Assembly (NCBI GenBank): GCA_005502925.1
Contig: SCPD01000010.1
Location: 1 to 64,000, forward strand
Source of the DNA: Rhizobiales bacterium Y(2018)
Lineage (GTDB): Bacteria > Pseudomonadota > Alphaproteobacteria > Rhizobiales > Aestuariivirgaceae
Length of the DNA: 64,000 bases
Direction of reading: 5' to 3'
Shown: piece after piece, positions 9,989-18,935 of the stretch
Numbering within the stretch: position 1 is the first letter of the stretch
Layout: every line of letters begins with the position of its first letter
Program-made: the position numbers and the translations under genes
The notes under the pieces: model-generated
Database searches by the model: none
What the model saw: only the letters and a program-made list of their open reading frames with translations
Told to the model about the DNA's origin: nothing

Positions 9989-11227
9989 ATGGGATGTCCG
10001 TTGACGAAGGTATTTAGGCAAATGTGGGTCAGAACGCAACTCAAGATCGGATGGCTGGACCTCCTCGCTGGAGCTTGGAATTGTTTTAAATCCAATGATC
10101 GCGAGGCCTTGCGGCGGTCAGTCGAGAGCTTCTTCTCCGACACCGATGATACGATCGCCACCTATTCGGTGCGCTCCGGTTTCGACCTCCTGATCCAGGC
10201 GCTCGATCTCAAGCCTGGCGATGAAGTCATCTTCTCGGCCCTCAATGTCCGCGGCATGGTCAGGGTGGTGCGTGATGCCGGTCTGGTGCCGGTGCCGGTC
10301 GATCTCGACATGGGCTCGATGGGCCCCAATCTCGAACGGCTCGAAAAGGTCATTACGCCGCGCTCGCGGGTTTTCGTTGCGGCACATCTCTTTGGGGCGA
10401 GACTCGATCTCGATCCGCTGTTCGATCTCGTCCGCTCGAAGGGCATCGTCGCGGTCGAAGATTGCGCCCAGGCCTTCAATGGCAGGGCGTATCCCGGAAG
10501 TTCCAAGGCCGATCTGAGCCTCTTCTCCTTCGGCCCGATCAAGACGTCGACGGCATTGGGCGGCGCGCTCATCCGAGTGCGCGACGACAAGCTGCGTGGC
10601 CGCATGCGGGCCATCCAGGCCAATTATCCGGTGCAGCCCGACAAGAAGCATCTGAAGCGCATCTTCCAGTTCATGGGGCTGAAGCTCGTCACGTCCCGGC
10701 CGGTGCTGGGCGCCATCTACAAATATTACCATTCGCGCGGGCAGGACTATGAGGACTCGCTCGCCGACAAGGTGCGCGACGTGGCGCCGCTCAAGACCGC
10801 CAAGAATCTCCGCTTCCAGCCGTCGACCGCCATGCTGGCGCTGCTCAGCCGGAGGCTCGATGAGTTCGACATCCGGGACATCCGTGTGCGGACCACCAAG
10901 GGCGAGAAGCTGCGCGATCTGATCGGCGGCTCGGTCGCCATGCCGGCGCAGGCCAATGCCCATCATGATTACTGGGTGTTCCCGCTGCTCGTGGACGAGC
11001 CGCGCAAATTCATCGACGGCCTTCGCGCCGAGGGCTTCGATGCCGCCGATCTGCCGCGCTCGCAGCATATCGCAGCACCCAAGGACCGACCCGAGCTCGA
11101 GCCTCTGACGGCACGCGACGTGATGCGCGACCTGGTCGTCATTCCTTGCTACGACACGATGCCGGATACCGAGCTGGCGCGTCAGGCCGAGGTCATCAAA
11201 CGGTTGGCGGCGAAGCCGGCAGCCTGA
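9989..11227 (+). CDS. DegT/DnrJ/EryC1-family PLP-dependent enzyme
   Basis: Up to 412 residues from ATG 9989; ATG 10022 (MWVRTQLKIGWLD) is an alternative start with better family spacing. The fold is seen in SGFDLLIQALDLKPGDEVIFSA, VAVEDCAQAFNG and SLFSFGPIKTSTALGGALI, where the lysine after SFGPI takes the Schiff-base position. Family members are sugar aminotransferases or dehydratases used for nucleotide-sugar modification. No glycan genes are adjacent, so its substrate is unknown. It is divergent from the hydroxylase gene (124-base gap) and precedes the microcompartment locus. Confidence 0.75.
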   Translation: MGCPLTKVFRQMWVRTQLKIGWLDLLAGAWNCFKSNDREALRRSVESFFSDTDDTIATYSVRSGFDLLIQALDLKPGDEVIFSALNVRGMVRVVRDAGLVPVPVDLDMGSMGPNLERLEKVITPRSRVFVAAHLFGARLDLDPLFDLVRSKGIVAVEDCAQAFNGRAYPGSSKADLSLFSFGPIKTSTALGGALIRVRDDKLRGRMRAIQANYPVQPDKKHLKRIFQFMGLKLVTSRPVLGAIYKYYHSRGQDYEDSLADKVRDVAPLKTAKNLRFQPSTAMLALLSRRLDEFDIRDIRVRTTKGEKLRDLIGGSVAMPAQANAHHDYWVFPLLVDEPRKFIDGLRAEGFDAADLPRSQHIAAPKDRPELEPLTARDVMRDLVVIPCYDTMPDTELARQAEVIKRLAAKPAA

Positions 11228-11301
11228 CAACAGGCTGAATCAAATCAATAATTTAGTGGGATTTGCGTAGATTTCGCATCAACTTTGCGACGCGCCGAGC
11301 C

Positions 11302-11355
11302 TGTCAAATCGCGGACGTCTTCTGTCAAGCCGCTTTCTGCGCCTGGGCCTAAGGT
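11302..11355 (+). promoter_or_regulatory. Tandem operator and -10 element P1 (lyase-kinase operon)
   Basis: Direct repeats TGTCAAA (from 11302) and TGTCAAGC (from 11323) are spaced 21 bases, two helical turns. They form one copy of the pattern TGTCAA-N15-WGTCAAGC. Exactly 19 bases after the end of the pattern (11330) comes TAAGGT at 11350-11355, a -10-like hexamer. The second repeat therefore covers the -35 position, as in AraC-type class II activation. The same arrangement occurs at 14889 and, inverted, at 24892. The leader to the ATG at 11389 would be about 27 bases, with TTTGGAG as ribosome site. Confidence 0.7.
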
Positions 11356-11388
11356 CGGATCAGACAGAATCCCTTTGGAGCCCGCCCG

Positions 11389-12699
11389 ATGAGCAAAGAA
11401 AAAGACGACTTCATTGCCCGGTCGAAGCAGTTCTGGAATCCCGGCAAGACCTCGGATTGGCAGCGCATGGGCGTCGATCTCGTCATCGACCGGCGCGAGG
11501 CCTATTACCTTTGGGATGTCGACGGGCGCCGGCTGATCGACGTTCATCTCAATGGCGGCACCTATTCGCTCGGCCACCGCAATCCGGAAGTGGTCGAGGC
11601 GGTGCGCGAGGGCATGGCCTATTTCGACATCGGCAACCACCATTTCCCCTCGATCATGCGCACCCATGTGGCCGAGATGCTGGAACGACTGACGCCGCCC
11701 GGCCTCAAGCGTACCATCTTCGCCTCGGGTGGCGCAGAGGCGATCGACATCGCGCTCAAGAGCGCCCGCAACGCCACCAAGCGGCGCAAGATCATCTGCA
11801 TCGAGCGCTGCTATCATGGCCATACGGGCCTCGCGGTGCAGGTCGGCGATGACCGCTTCTCCAAGCTCTTCCTGTCCGAGGCGTCGAGCGAGAATGTGGT
11901 CAAGGTGCCGTTCAACGATCTCGAGCGCATGCTGGAAGCCATCGCGGTCGGCGATGCGGCCTGCGTGATCATGGAGACGATCCCGGCGACCTATGGCTTT
12001 CCGATGCCGAAGCCCGGCTATCTCAAGGCCATCAAGGCGGCCTGCGAGAAGGTCGGCACGCTTTATATCGCGGATGAAGTGCAGACCGGCCTGATGCGCA
12101 CCGGCGAGATGTGGGGCATCGAGACCTATGGGGTCAATCCGGACATTCTGGTCACCGGCAAGGGATTGTCGGGCGGCATCTATCCGATCGCCGCGGTGGT
12201 GGTGAGCGAGAAGGCCGGCCAGTGGCTGAGCGAGGACGGCTTCGGCCATATGTCGAGCTTCGGCGGCGCCGAGCTCGGCTGTCTCGCGGCGGCCAAGGTC
12301 CTGGAGATCTGCTCGCGCCCTGAGACGCGCTCGCAGGTCCATTACATCTCGGCCTATCTGGCCAACGGCCTGCGCCAGGTGCAGGCGAACTATCCCGATT
12401 TCTTTACCGGCATCCGCCAGCGCGGCGTCGTCATGGGGCTCGAATTCAACCATGACCAGGGTGCCGTCTATGTGATGAAGCATCTCTATCAGAATGGGGT
12501 CTGGGCGATCTTCTCGACCCTCGACAAGCGGGTGCTGCAGTTCAAGCCGGGCCTGCTGATCGACCGCGAGATGTGCGACGAAATCCTGACCCGTCTCGAC
12601 ACGTCGGTGGCCCTGGCGCAGGCCGAGCTTTTCGGCGGCCGGGCCCGCAGCTATATGACGAGCTCCAAGCCCTCTTATTCGCGGCAGTCGGCGGCCTAG
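11389..12699 (+). CDS. Class III PLP enzyme, probable amino-alcohol O-phosphate phospho-lyase of the BMC pathway
   Basis: A 436-residue protein of the class III aminotransferase fold, with PLP-site segments SLGHRNPEVVEAV, SGGAEAIDIALKSARN, ERCYHGHTG, YIADEVQTGLMRTG and the Schiff-base Lys258 in VTGKGLSGGIYP. In RMM-type microcompartment loci this class III gene accompanies an amino-alcohol kinase. The known chemistry of close relatives is ethanolamine-phosphate or aminopropanol-phosphate phospho-lyase (EC 4.2.3.2 type), releasing aldehyde, phosphate and ammonia. That reaction would feed the aldehyde dehydrogenase encoded at 14949. A true transaminase cannot be excluded. It is first in a two-gene operon with the kinase, three bases apart. 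Confidence 0.8.
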   Translation: MSKEKDDFIARSKQFWNPGKTSDWQRMGVDLVIDRREAYYLWDVDGRRLIDVHLNGGTYSLGHRNPEVVEAVREGMAYFDIGNHHFPSIMRTHVAEMLERLTPPGLKRTIFASGGAEAIDIALKSARNATKRRKIICIERCYHGHTGLAVQVGDDRFSKLFLSEASSENVVKVPFNDLERMLEAIAVGDAACVIMETIPATYGFPMPKPGYLKAIKAACEKVGTLYIADEVQTGLMRTGEMWGIETYGVNPDILVTGKGLSGGIYPIAAVVVSEKAGQWLSEDGFGHMSSFGGAELGCLAAAKVLEICSRPETRSQVHYISAYLANGLRQVQANYPDFFTGIRQRGVVMGLEFNHDQGAVYVMKHLYQNGVWAIFSTLDKRVLQFKPGLLIDREMCDEILTRLDTSVALAQAELFGGRARSYMTSSKPSYSRQSAA

Positions 12700-12702
12700 T
12701 TC

Positions 12703-13701
12703 ATGTCAGCATCGGATACGCTTACCCATCAGCAGAAGCTTGATCAGCTGCAGCGTGTCGCCGATGCGGCGCTCAAGGCCTATGACCTGCCGGCCGAGGC
12801 CCGAGCTACGATGATCAACCTGTCGGAGAACGCGACCTATCGCGTCGACGGGGGGGGAAAGAAATGGGCGCTGCGCGTCCATCGCGAAGGCTACCACTCG
12901 AAGACCGCCATCGGCTCGGAGCTCGCCTGGCTGCAGGCGCTACGCCAGGACGGCGCCGTCACCACGCCGGTGCCGGTCAAAGGCAAAAATGGCGAAATCA
13001 TCCAGACCATCACGCTGCCGGGGCTGGCGCAACGCCACGCGGTGCTGTTCGACTGGGAGGCGGGGGCCGAGCCCTCGGAAGCCGAGTTGCTCGGTCCGTT
13101 CGAGGTATTAGGCGCGGCGACCGCGCGCATGCACAGCCACGCGCGGCAGTGGCGGCGGCCTATAAATTTCGAACGCATGACATGGGATTTCGACGGCGCC
13201 TTCGGCACCGTGCAGCATTGGGGCTCATGGCGCGACGGCATGGGGCTCGATGCCGAGAAGACGAAGCTTTTCCAGCGCACGGTCGATCTCATGGAAAAGC
13301 GGCTCGCGGCGTTCGGCAAGGGCCCCGAGCGTTATGGCCTCATTCATTGCGACATGCGGCTCGCCAATCTGCTGATCGACGGCGAGGAGACCAAGGTCAT
13401 CGATTTCGACGATTGCGGCTTCAGCTGGTATCTCTATGACGGCGCGACAGCGTTATCCTTCATCGAGCATCGTCCCGACGTGCCGGAGCTCATCGCGGCC
13501 TGGGTCAAAGGCTATCGCAGCGTGCTGCCGCTGTCGGCCGAAGACGAGCATGAGATCCCGACCTTCGTGATGTATCGCAGACTCTTGCTCGTCGCCTGGA
13601 TCGGCTCGCATGCCGAGACCGATCTCGCCAAGTCGATGGGCGTTCCTTATACGCGGGATACGGTCGCGCTCTGCGAGGATTATCTGCGGCGATACAGCTA
13701 G
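12703..13701 (+). CDS. APH-fold amino-alcohol kinase (1-amino-2-propanol kinase-like)
   Basis: A 332-residue aminoglycoside phosphotransferase/choline-kinase fold protein. The Brenner-type catalytic loop LIHCDMRLANLL puts His215 and Asp217 in place, and the metal-binding motif VIDFDD has Asp234 (the DFG equivalent). An N-lobe lysine strand, KWALRVHREG, is present. The family phosphorylates small amino alcohols; the kinase of the mycobacterial RMM locus acts on (S)-1-amino-2-propanol, and context suggests the same here. The stop codon shares the palindrome CTAG (13698-13701) with the stop of the convergent regulator gene. Confidence 0.85.
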   Translation: MSASDTLTHQQKLDQLQRVADAALKAYDLPAEARATMINLSENATYRVDGGGKKWALRVHREGYHSKTAIGSELAWLQALRQDGAVTTPVPVKGKNGEIIQTITLPGLAQRHAVLFDWEAGAEPSEAELLGPFEVLGAATARMHSHARQWRRPINFERMTWDFDGAFGTVQHWGSWRDGMGLDAEKTKLFQRTVDLMEKRLAAFGKGPERYGLIHCDMRLANLLIDGEETKVIDFDDCGFSWYLYDGATALSFIEHRPDVPELIAAWVKGYRSVLPLSAEDEHEIPTFVMYRRLLLVAWIGSHAETDLAKSMGVPYTRDTVALCEDYLRRYS

Positions 13702-14729
13702 GCCGTCTGCTGCGCCCGGTAGGATCTGGGCGAGGCGCCGGTCCAGCGGTGGAAGGCGCGCGAGAAGGCCGACAATTCCGAATAGCCGAGCAGGAAAGCG
13801 ATCTCCGAAAAGGGGAGTTCGCGCTGGCGCACATAGATAAGCGCCAGATCGCGGCGCGTTTCCTCGACCAGATCCTTGTAATTGAGATTGTCGCGGGCGA
13901 GCTCGCGCTGGATGGCGGCGGGCGACGCCTTGATCGCCTCCGCCACGTATTCGAGCGCCGGATAGCCCTCGGCGAGGCGGGCGCGGACCGCCGAGCGGAT
14001 CTGGTCCTTCAAGGTCTGGCGCGGCAGCGGCTTGGTGCCGACGCTCATCAGGCACATGCGGGTGATCGACAGGAGCTTCAAGTCTGGTGCCGGCATCGGG
14101 CGCTGGAACAGCTCGCGCCGGAAGACGAGCGCATTGGTCGATTGCGAAAAATAGACGGGCGCGTCGAAGGCGCTTTCATGCTCGCGCCAGGCCTCGGGCT
14201 TGGGGTGCTCGAAATGGACTTCTTCCGGAGCCCAGCTCGCGCCCAGACATTCGCGGATGATGTTGAGGAACATGCCGAGAGAGAGCTCGGCATCCTGGCG
14301 GCGTGCCAGAATGTCGGGCATGCGGATCTGATATTCGAGGCGGGCGAGGCCATTGCCAGCATCGGCAATCGCCATATGAGTCGATTGCTGGTGCAGCCCG
14401 AACAGGCCGACGAAATTTTCGAGGGCGGCGCCGAGGGTGGGTGAGGAGACGGCGGTGTAACCGATGAGGCCCAGGTCGCGCGGTTTGAAGCCGTTGCCGA
14501 ACCACAGGCCGAAATTGGGATTGCCGGTATTGCGGGCCGCTTCCTCGAAGAGCGAGCAGAAGGCCGACAGCTCGAGGCTCAAAGTGGGCTGGCCGACGCA
14601 GGCCGGGTCGATGCCGACCTCGCCACAGACCCGGTCGATATCGCCGCCCCAGCGGGCGACATGATCGGCGATGCCGGTGGCGGCGGATGCGAGGATTCCC
14701 GGATTGGCGCTGTCTTCCCTAGGTGGCAT
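13698..14729 (-). CDS. AraC-family transcriptional regulator of the BMC regulon
   Basis: A 343-residue regulator with an N-terminal arabinose-binding-like domain of the OruR/ArgR type (about residues 20-210: VGIDPACVGQPTLSLEL, LGLIGYTAVSSPTLG) and a C-terminal AraC double HTH (about 240-335: YVAEAIKASPAAIQREL, then FSEIAFLLGYSELSAFSRAF followed by WTGASPRSYR). It lies between the kinase and aldehyde dehydrogenase genes, tail to tail with the former and divergent from the latter, the usual place for a local activator. The 21-base tandem sites at 11302, 14889 and 24892 fit the two-HTH binding mode of this family; that this protein binds them is inferred. Confidence 0.85.
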   Translation of the reverse strand: MPPREDSANPGILASAATGIADHVARWGGDIDRVCGEVGIDPACVGQPTLSLELSAFCSLFEEAARNTGNPNFGLWFGNGFKPRDLGLIGYTAVSSPTLGAALENFVGLFGLHQQSTHMAIADAGNGLARLEYQIRMPDILARRQDAELSLGMFLNIIRECLGASWAPEEVHFEHPKPEAWREHESAFDAPVYFSQSTNALVFRRELFQRPMPAPDLKLLSITRMCLMSVGTKPLPRQTLKDQIRSAVRARLAEGYPALEYVAEAIKASPAAIQRELARDNLNYKDLVEETRRDLALIYVRQRELPFSEIAFLLGYSELSAFSRAFHRWTGASPRSYRAQQTA

Positions 14730-14888
14730 GACGAGCCCCTTGTTTTCTTGGGCGGCAGCGTGACACGGAAAGGCTGCCGAAGCAACTTCACAGGCGCTTG
14801 ATCTACAAAAAGAGGGACATGATAAAGTGAATAACAGCGATTTTCCGCTGTATTTATATTGTCCCTGAATTTAGTGGGCGACAACTGA

Positions 14889-14942
14889 TGTCAAGCTGGC
14901 CTTGTTTGGTGTCAAGCCTGGTTCGCGGTGATGCCGTAATTT
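14889..14942 (+). promoter_or_regulatory. Tandem operator and -10 element P2 (aldehyde dehydrogenase-shell operon)
   Basis: Direct repeats TGTCAAGC at 14889 and TGTCAAGC at 14910 are spaced 21 bases and match TGTCAA-N15-WGTCAAGC. TAATTT at 14937-14942 begins exactly 19 bases after the pattern ends at 14917, the same distance as in P1. Initiation about seven bases downstream would fall at or next to the ATG at 14949, so this mRNA may be leaderless; no good ribosome site precedes that ATG. Confidence 0.7.
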
Positions 14943-14948
14943 GGCGTC

Positions 14949-16523
14949 ATGGCCATTCATCCCCTTCTCGAAGATAGAGGCTTCACCAGCTTTCACGCCA
15001 AGCAGATGGTCGAGAAAGCCCGCTGGGCGGCGGAGGCCTTCTCCGGTCTCGACCGGGTCGCGGTGCTGCGGATCGCCAAGGCGGTCGCCGAAGCGGGTTA
15101 TGCCCAGGCCCAGCGCTATGCCCAATGGGCGGTGGAAGAGACGGGTTTCGGTGTCGCCGAGCACAAGCTGATCAAGAACCAGGCCTGCTCGCGCGGCCTC
15201 TATGAGCTCTACAAGGATCAGGACTTCACCGGCATCAAGCTCGATGCCGAGCGCAAGATCCTGGAGATCCCCCGGCCGGCGGGCGTCGTCTTCGCGCTCA
15301 CCCCCTCGACCAACCCGGTCGCCACCGTCTTCTACAAGATCATGCTGTGTCTCCTGACACGCAATGCCATCATCATCTCACCGCATCCGATGGCCAAGGC
15401 CTGCTGCGCCGATGCCGCCAAGCTCCTCGCCAAGGCGGCCGAAGATGCGGGCGCCCCCGATGGTGTCATTCAAGTCATCGAGGAGCCGTCGCTGCCGATC
15501 GTCGAGACGGTGATGAAGTCGGACCGTATCGACGTGATCCTCGCCACCGGCGGCTCGCCGGTGGTGCGCGCGGCGTACAGTTCGGGCAATCCGGCGATCG
15601 GGGTGGGGCCCGGCAATGTGCCGTCCTATGTCGATGAGACGGCCGATGTGCCGGCGGCCGCGAAAGCGATCACCGACTCGAAGTCTTTCGACAACGGCAT
15701 TCTCTGCACCAACGAAAGCGCCATCATCGCCCATGGCGCCATCGCCGACGCGCTCGCGCAGGAGCTCAAGCGCAATGGCTGCCATATCTGCAGCGAAGAA
15801 GAACGCGACCGGCTCGAGCAGACCTTGTTCCCGAATGGCAAATTCGACATTTCACTGATCGGCAAAGCGGCCGAGCTCATCGCGCAGAAGGCCGGCTTCC
15901 GGGTGCCGCCGCGCACCAAGGTGCTGGTGGCGCCGCTCGCCCGTATCGGCGACGACTATCCGCTGTCGCGTGAGAAACTCTGCCCGGTGATCGGCCTCTA
16001 TGTGGCGGCGACGCGCGATGCGGCAATGATCGCCTGCCGCGCCATGACGCGGCGCTCGGGCGGAGGCCATTCCGCCTCGATCCATGCGCGCGATCCGCAG
16101 ATCATCCTGCGTTATGGCGAAGTGATGAATGTGCTGCGCATCAGCGTGAATGTCGGCAACAGCCTCGGCGCCTCGGGTTTCGAAACGCATCTGGCACCGA
16201 CCATGACCATCGGCACCGGCTATTTCGGCAGGAGCTCGGTGGGCGAAAATGTCGAGCCCCGGCACCTGGTGCAGTGGGTGAAGATGGCCTGGAACAAGGA
16301 TGATCGAATCCAGATGCCATCCTTCTCCGCAACGGATCGGGTCGAGAAACCCAGAATCGGCGCCCCTCCGCGCGGCGAGATCGACTATGACTTCGGCAAT
16401 CATCCGGATGGCACGGCGAGCCCGCCGGCGCCCGCAAGGCAGACGGCGACCCAGGATGCCGATATCAGGGCGGAGATCCGCCGCATCATCCTCGAAGAAT
16501 TGAAGGAGCTGACGGCGCGCTGA
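14949..16523 (+). CDS. BMC CoA-acylating aldehyde dehydrogenase with C-terminal encapsulation peptide
   Basis: A 524-residue protein of the PduP/EutE-like acylating aldehyde dehydrogenase family. Catalytic Cys253 lies in [30 protein letters not shown] and [28 protein letters not shown] mark the nucleotide region. Such enzymes convert propanal plus CoA and NAD+ to propionyl-CoA. After a Pro/Ala-rich linker (about residues 485-502) the last 20 residues form an amphipathic helix ([19 protein letters not shown]), the classic encapsulation peptide that targets cargo to a shell. Its stop overlaps the start of the first BMC-T gene by one base (TGATG). The catalytic core is intact. Confidence 0.9.
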   Translation: MAIHPLLEDRGFTSFHAKQMVEKARWAAEAFSGLDRVAVLRIAKAVAEAGYAQAQRYAQWAVEETGFGVAEHKLIKNQACSRGLYELYKDQDFTGIKLDAERKILEIPRPAGVVFALTPSTNPVATVFYKIMLCLLTRNAIIISPHPMAKACCADAAKLLAKAAEDAGAPDGVIQVIEEPSLPIVETVMKSDRIDVILATGGSPVVRAAYSSGNPAIGVGPGNVPSYVDETADVPAAAKAITDSKSFDNGILCTNESAIIAHGAIADALAQELKRNGCHICSEEERDRLEQTLFPNGKFDISLIGKAAELIAQKAGFRVPPRTKVLVAPLARIGDDYPLSREKLCPVIGLYVAATRDAAMIACRAMTRRSGGGHSASIHARDPQIILRYGEVMNVLRISVNVGNSLGASGFETHLAPTMTIGTGYFGRSSVGENVEPRHLVQWVKMAWNKDDRIQMPSFSATDRVEKPRIGAPPRGEIDYDFGNHPDGTASPPAPARQTATQDADIRAEIRRIILEELKELTAR

Positions 16524-17134
16524 TGGCCAAGCTTCGCTCCTATATCTTCATCGATCAGCTGCAGCCCGGCACCATGTGCTATCTCGGCACTTTCTGCCGG
16601 GGCTTCCTGCCACGCGCCAATATGGCGGCGATCGTCATCGAAGTGGCGCCCGGGCTCGATATCGAGCCGTTGACCGACATCGCGGTGAAGACCGTCGACG
16701 TGAAGCCCGGCATTTTGGTAGTCGAGCGGCAGTTCGGCTATCTCGAATTCCATTCGCATTCGACGGCCGCGGTGCGTGCGGCGGGCGACGCGATTCTGGC
16801 CGAGCTCGGCGCGAGCGAGAAGGATGCGCTCAAGCCCGAGATCCTCGCTTCCAAGATCGTCAAACGCGTCGACAATTATCATGCGCTGCTGATCAACCGG
16901 AATAAGTCGGGCTCGATGATCCTTCCGAGCGAATCGCTCTTCGTGCTCGAAATGCAGCCGGCTGCCTATGCCATTCTCGCCGCCAATGAGGCGGAGAAGG
17001 CGGCCAATATCAAAGTGGTCGACTACCGGATGATGGGCGCCACGGGCCGCGTCTATCTCTCGGGCGAAGAAAGCAACATACGGGCCGCCGCCCACGCGGC
17101 CGAACAGGCCCTCGAAATGAGGAAGGCGGCATGA
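16523..17134 (+). CDS. BMC-T trimeric shell protein (tandem BMC domains), copy 1
   Basis: A 203-residue protein with two BMC domains: residues about 1-95 (LRSYIFIDQLQPGTMCYLGTF, then MAAIVIEVAPGLDIEPLTDIA) and about 100-200 (NRNKSGSMILPSESLFVLEMQPA, then GATGRVYLSGEESNIRAA). The permuted order and opening ELRxYxxLxxLQ-like strand match the BMC-T class of RMM loci, which form pseudohexameric trimers that may carry a gated central pore. It is coupled to the aldehyde dehydrogenase upstream and overlaps the next gene by four bases. It is about 45% alike by eye to the second copy at 18201. Confidence 0.9.
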   Translation: MAKLRSYIFIDQLQPGTMCYLGTFCRGFLPRANMAAIVIEVAPGLDIEPLTDIAVKTVDVKPGILVVERQFGYLEFHSHSTAAVRAAGDAILAELGASEKDALKPEILASKIVKRVDNYHALLINRNKSGSMILPSESLFVLEMQPAAYAILAANEAEKAANIKVVDYRMMGATGRVYLSGEESNIRAAAHAAEQALEMRKAA

Positions 17135-17604
17135 GCGGCATTTCCTCGAACGAGATCCGGCAATTGGTACGCGATGCCTTGCGTGAATTGCTGCCGGCCG
17201 CGAAAATGAAGCCTACGACCGGGGGCACGCTTCTCAACCGTTTGCGTGCCGCTCTCAGTGAGCCGAAGTCCGCGCCGGTCGAGGTCATGGTCGATGGCGC
17301 CGGCGATCTCAACGCCTTCGCCCGCGATCTCCTGCAGGCGCAGGAGGACGTCAAGGTCGGCATCCTTTCGGGGAAGATCCAGTTCAGTCTGGCGGCGCGC
17401 AATGGTGTCACATCCAGCGCTGCGGCTCCTGCCGCGACGCGCAGCTCGCATCAGATTTCCAAGGGTGTGGTGACCGAGGTCATGGTCACCGAGATCGGCA
17501 AGTCACATGACCGTCTTATTGTCGGCAAAGGCGTCGTGGTGACGCCGCTGGCGCGCGATCGTGCGCGCGAGGTCAAGCTTGAAATCGTGAGGGAACACTC
17601 ATGA
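17131..17604 (+). CDS. Small BMC-associated protein with encapsulation-like N-terminal helix
   Basis: A 157-residue protein not assigned to a family with confidence. Residues 5-20 (SSNEIRQLVRDALREL) form an amphipathic helix of the same style as the encapsulation peptide at the C-terminus of the aldehyde dehydrogenase. A middle part (about 45-95) is alpha/beta-like (VEVMVDGAGDLNAFARDLLQAQEDVKVGIL). After an Ala/Ser-rich linker the C-terminal part reads GVVTEVMVTEIG...LIVGKGVVVTPLARDRARE, a motif seen in several BMC-locus accessory proteins. It overlaps both neighbours by four bases, so it is made in step with the shell. A cargo or scaffold role is inferred. Confidence 0.65.
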   Translation: MSGISSNEIRQLVRDALRELLPAAKMKPTTGGTLLNRLRAALSEPKSAPVEVMVDGAGDLNAFARDLLQAQEDVKVGILSGKIQFSLAARNGVTSSAAAPAATRSSHQISKGVVTEVMVTEIGKSHDRLIVGKGVVVTPLARDRAREVKLEIVREHS

Positions 17605-17891
17605 AGACAGGGATAGTCGTCGGAAAAGTTTGGGCCACCAAGCGGCTCGATCAATTACCGGGTGGCGCGCTGCTCGAGATCGCCATCGAAGAGGAAGACG
17701 AGATGGATGAGCGCATGGTGGCGTTCGATCCGCTGGGCGCCGGCATCGGCGAAAGGGTACTGATCACTCAAGGGTCGGTCGCCAAGGCGTGGTTCAAGGA
17801 CAGCAACAATGTCGTCGATGCGCTGGTGATCGGCATTCTCGACGAGCAGACGGCGCCGGCCAAGCCCGGCAAGAAGAGCAAAGTGGATTAG
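17601..17891 (+). CDS. BMC-P pentameric vertex protein (EutN/CcmL family)
   Basis: A 96-residue protein with the EutN/CcmL signature: N-terminal strand TGIVVGKVWATKRLDQLPGGALLEI, central LGAGIGERVLITQGSVAKAWF, and C-terminal NNVVDALVIGILDE. These pentamers cap the vertices of microcompartments. A short lysine-rich tail (KPGKKSKVD) is extra. Translation is coupled to the upstream 157-residue protein through an ATGA overlap. Confidence 0.93.
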   Translation: MKTGIVVGKVWATKRLDQLPGGALLEIAIEEEDEMDERMVAFDPLGAGIGERVLITQGSVAKAWFKDSNNVVDALVIGILDEQTAPAKPGKKSKVD

Positions 17892-17915
17892 TCAGGTTGC
17901 GAAAAGGAGGACATC

Positions 17916-18191
17916 ATGTCTAACGCAATTGGTTTTGTCGAAACGCGCGGCTTCGTGGCGGCTTTCGCCGCGGGCGACGCGATGGTGAAAGCGGCGAATG
18001 TGACGATCATCGGCCGCGAGCAGGTCGGCGCCGGTTTGGTGTCGGTCGTGGTGCAGGGCGATGTCGGCGCCGTCAAGGCGGCGACGGAAGCGGGCGCCGA
18101 AGCTGCGCGCAATGTCGGCGAAGTGGTCTCGGTGCATGTCATTCCGCGCCCGCATCCGGATGTGCTCAAGCATTTCGGCACCGCGAAGTAA
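17916..18191 (+). CDS. BMC-H hexameric shell protein
   Basis: A 91-residue canonical single-domain shell protein ([21 protein letters not shown], then [32 protein letters not shown] and ending [11 protein letters not shown]). These hexamers tile the facets. The gene has by far the best ribosome site in the operon, AAGGAGG at 17904-17910 five bases before the ATG, which suits the most abundant shell component. The intergenic gap (24 bases) also breaks the chain of overlapping starts seen upstream. Confidence 0.95.
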   Translation: MSNAIGFVETRGFVAAFAAGDAMVKAANVTIIGREQVGAGLVSVVVQGDVGAVKAATEAGAEAARNVGEVVSVHVIPRPHPDVLKHFGTAK

Positions 18192-18200
18192 CAGCCAATC

Positions 18201-18830
18201 GTGGCCGAACTCCGCGTCTATCTGAAGCTCGAAACCCTGAGGCGGCAGTTCGCCGCCTATATGGGATCGCCGACCCGCGCGCGGGGCTATGTGCCGCTGG
18301 AAGGCATGCATTCGCTGATCATCGAGATCGCACCAGCGCTCGCCATCCATCATGTGAGCGATATTGCGCTGAAAACGGTGCCCGAGGTCGAGCCCGGCAT
18401 TCTCTATACCGAGCGGCAGTTCGGCATTCTCGAACTGCATTCCTTCGATATGGAGCATGTCGACCGGGCGGGTGCTGCAGTGCTGAAGGCAATCGGCCAG
18501 AAGGCCGAAGACCAGCTCAAGCCGCAGTTGCTCTTCGCCGAGATTGTGCCCGAGGTGACGGACAGCCATGCCGTCATCCTCAATCGCAACCGCGAGGCGT
18601 CGATGATCCTGCCGGGCGAATCGCTCCTCCTCGTCGAGATGATGCCGGCGTTGTTCGCGGCATACGCGGCAAACGAAGCTGAGAGGATCGCGCCCGGCGC
18701 CACGCTCGTCGATTGCCAGATGATCGGCGCCTCGGGGCGGTTGTTCATGTCGGGTGATAAAGCCGAGCTGGAAAAAGCGCGCGATCATATCGTCAAGATG
18801 CTGAAGGGCATGAGCGGGCGGAAATCCTGA
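18201..18830 (+). CDS. BMC-T trimeric shell protein, copy 2
   Basis: A 209-residue tandem-BMC protein starting at GTG 18201, nine bases after the BMC-H stop. It has the same permuted architecture as the first copy (LRVYLKLETLRRQFAAYMGSP; VEPGILYTERQFGILELHSF; NRNREASMILPGESLLLVEMMPA; IGASGRLFMSGDKAELEKA). RMM loci typically encode two different BMC-T proteins. It is the last shell gene; 105 bases follow before the RNase gene. Confidence 0.9.
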   Translation: MAELRVYLKLETLRRQFAAYMGSPTRARGYVPLEGMHSLIIEIAPALAIHHVSDIALKTVPEVEPGILYTERQFGILELHSFDMEHVDRAGAAVLKAIGQKAEDQLKPQLLFAEIVPEVTDSHAVILNRNREASMILPGESLLLVEMMPALFAAYAANEAERIAPGATLVDCQMIGASGRLFMSGDKAELEKARDHIVKMLKGMSGRKS

Positions 18831-18935
18831 CGCTGTCCGTGAAGTTGACGCCTTGTAATCCGCTAGCCATAGGAAGCGGCCGCTGAACCATGCTATCAAG
18901 CATCCGTCCTTCATTCGCGAGGAGTTTGTTGGCAG

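Noticed and set aside
11250-14878. Shared word AATTTAGTGGG at 11250 and 14868, before the two forward BMC operons
   Set aside because: Its distance to the tandem operators differs (41 and 10 bases), it is absent at the third promoter, and a near-copy AATTTAATGGG occurs at 9014 in unrelated sequence.
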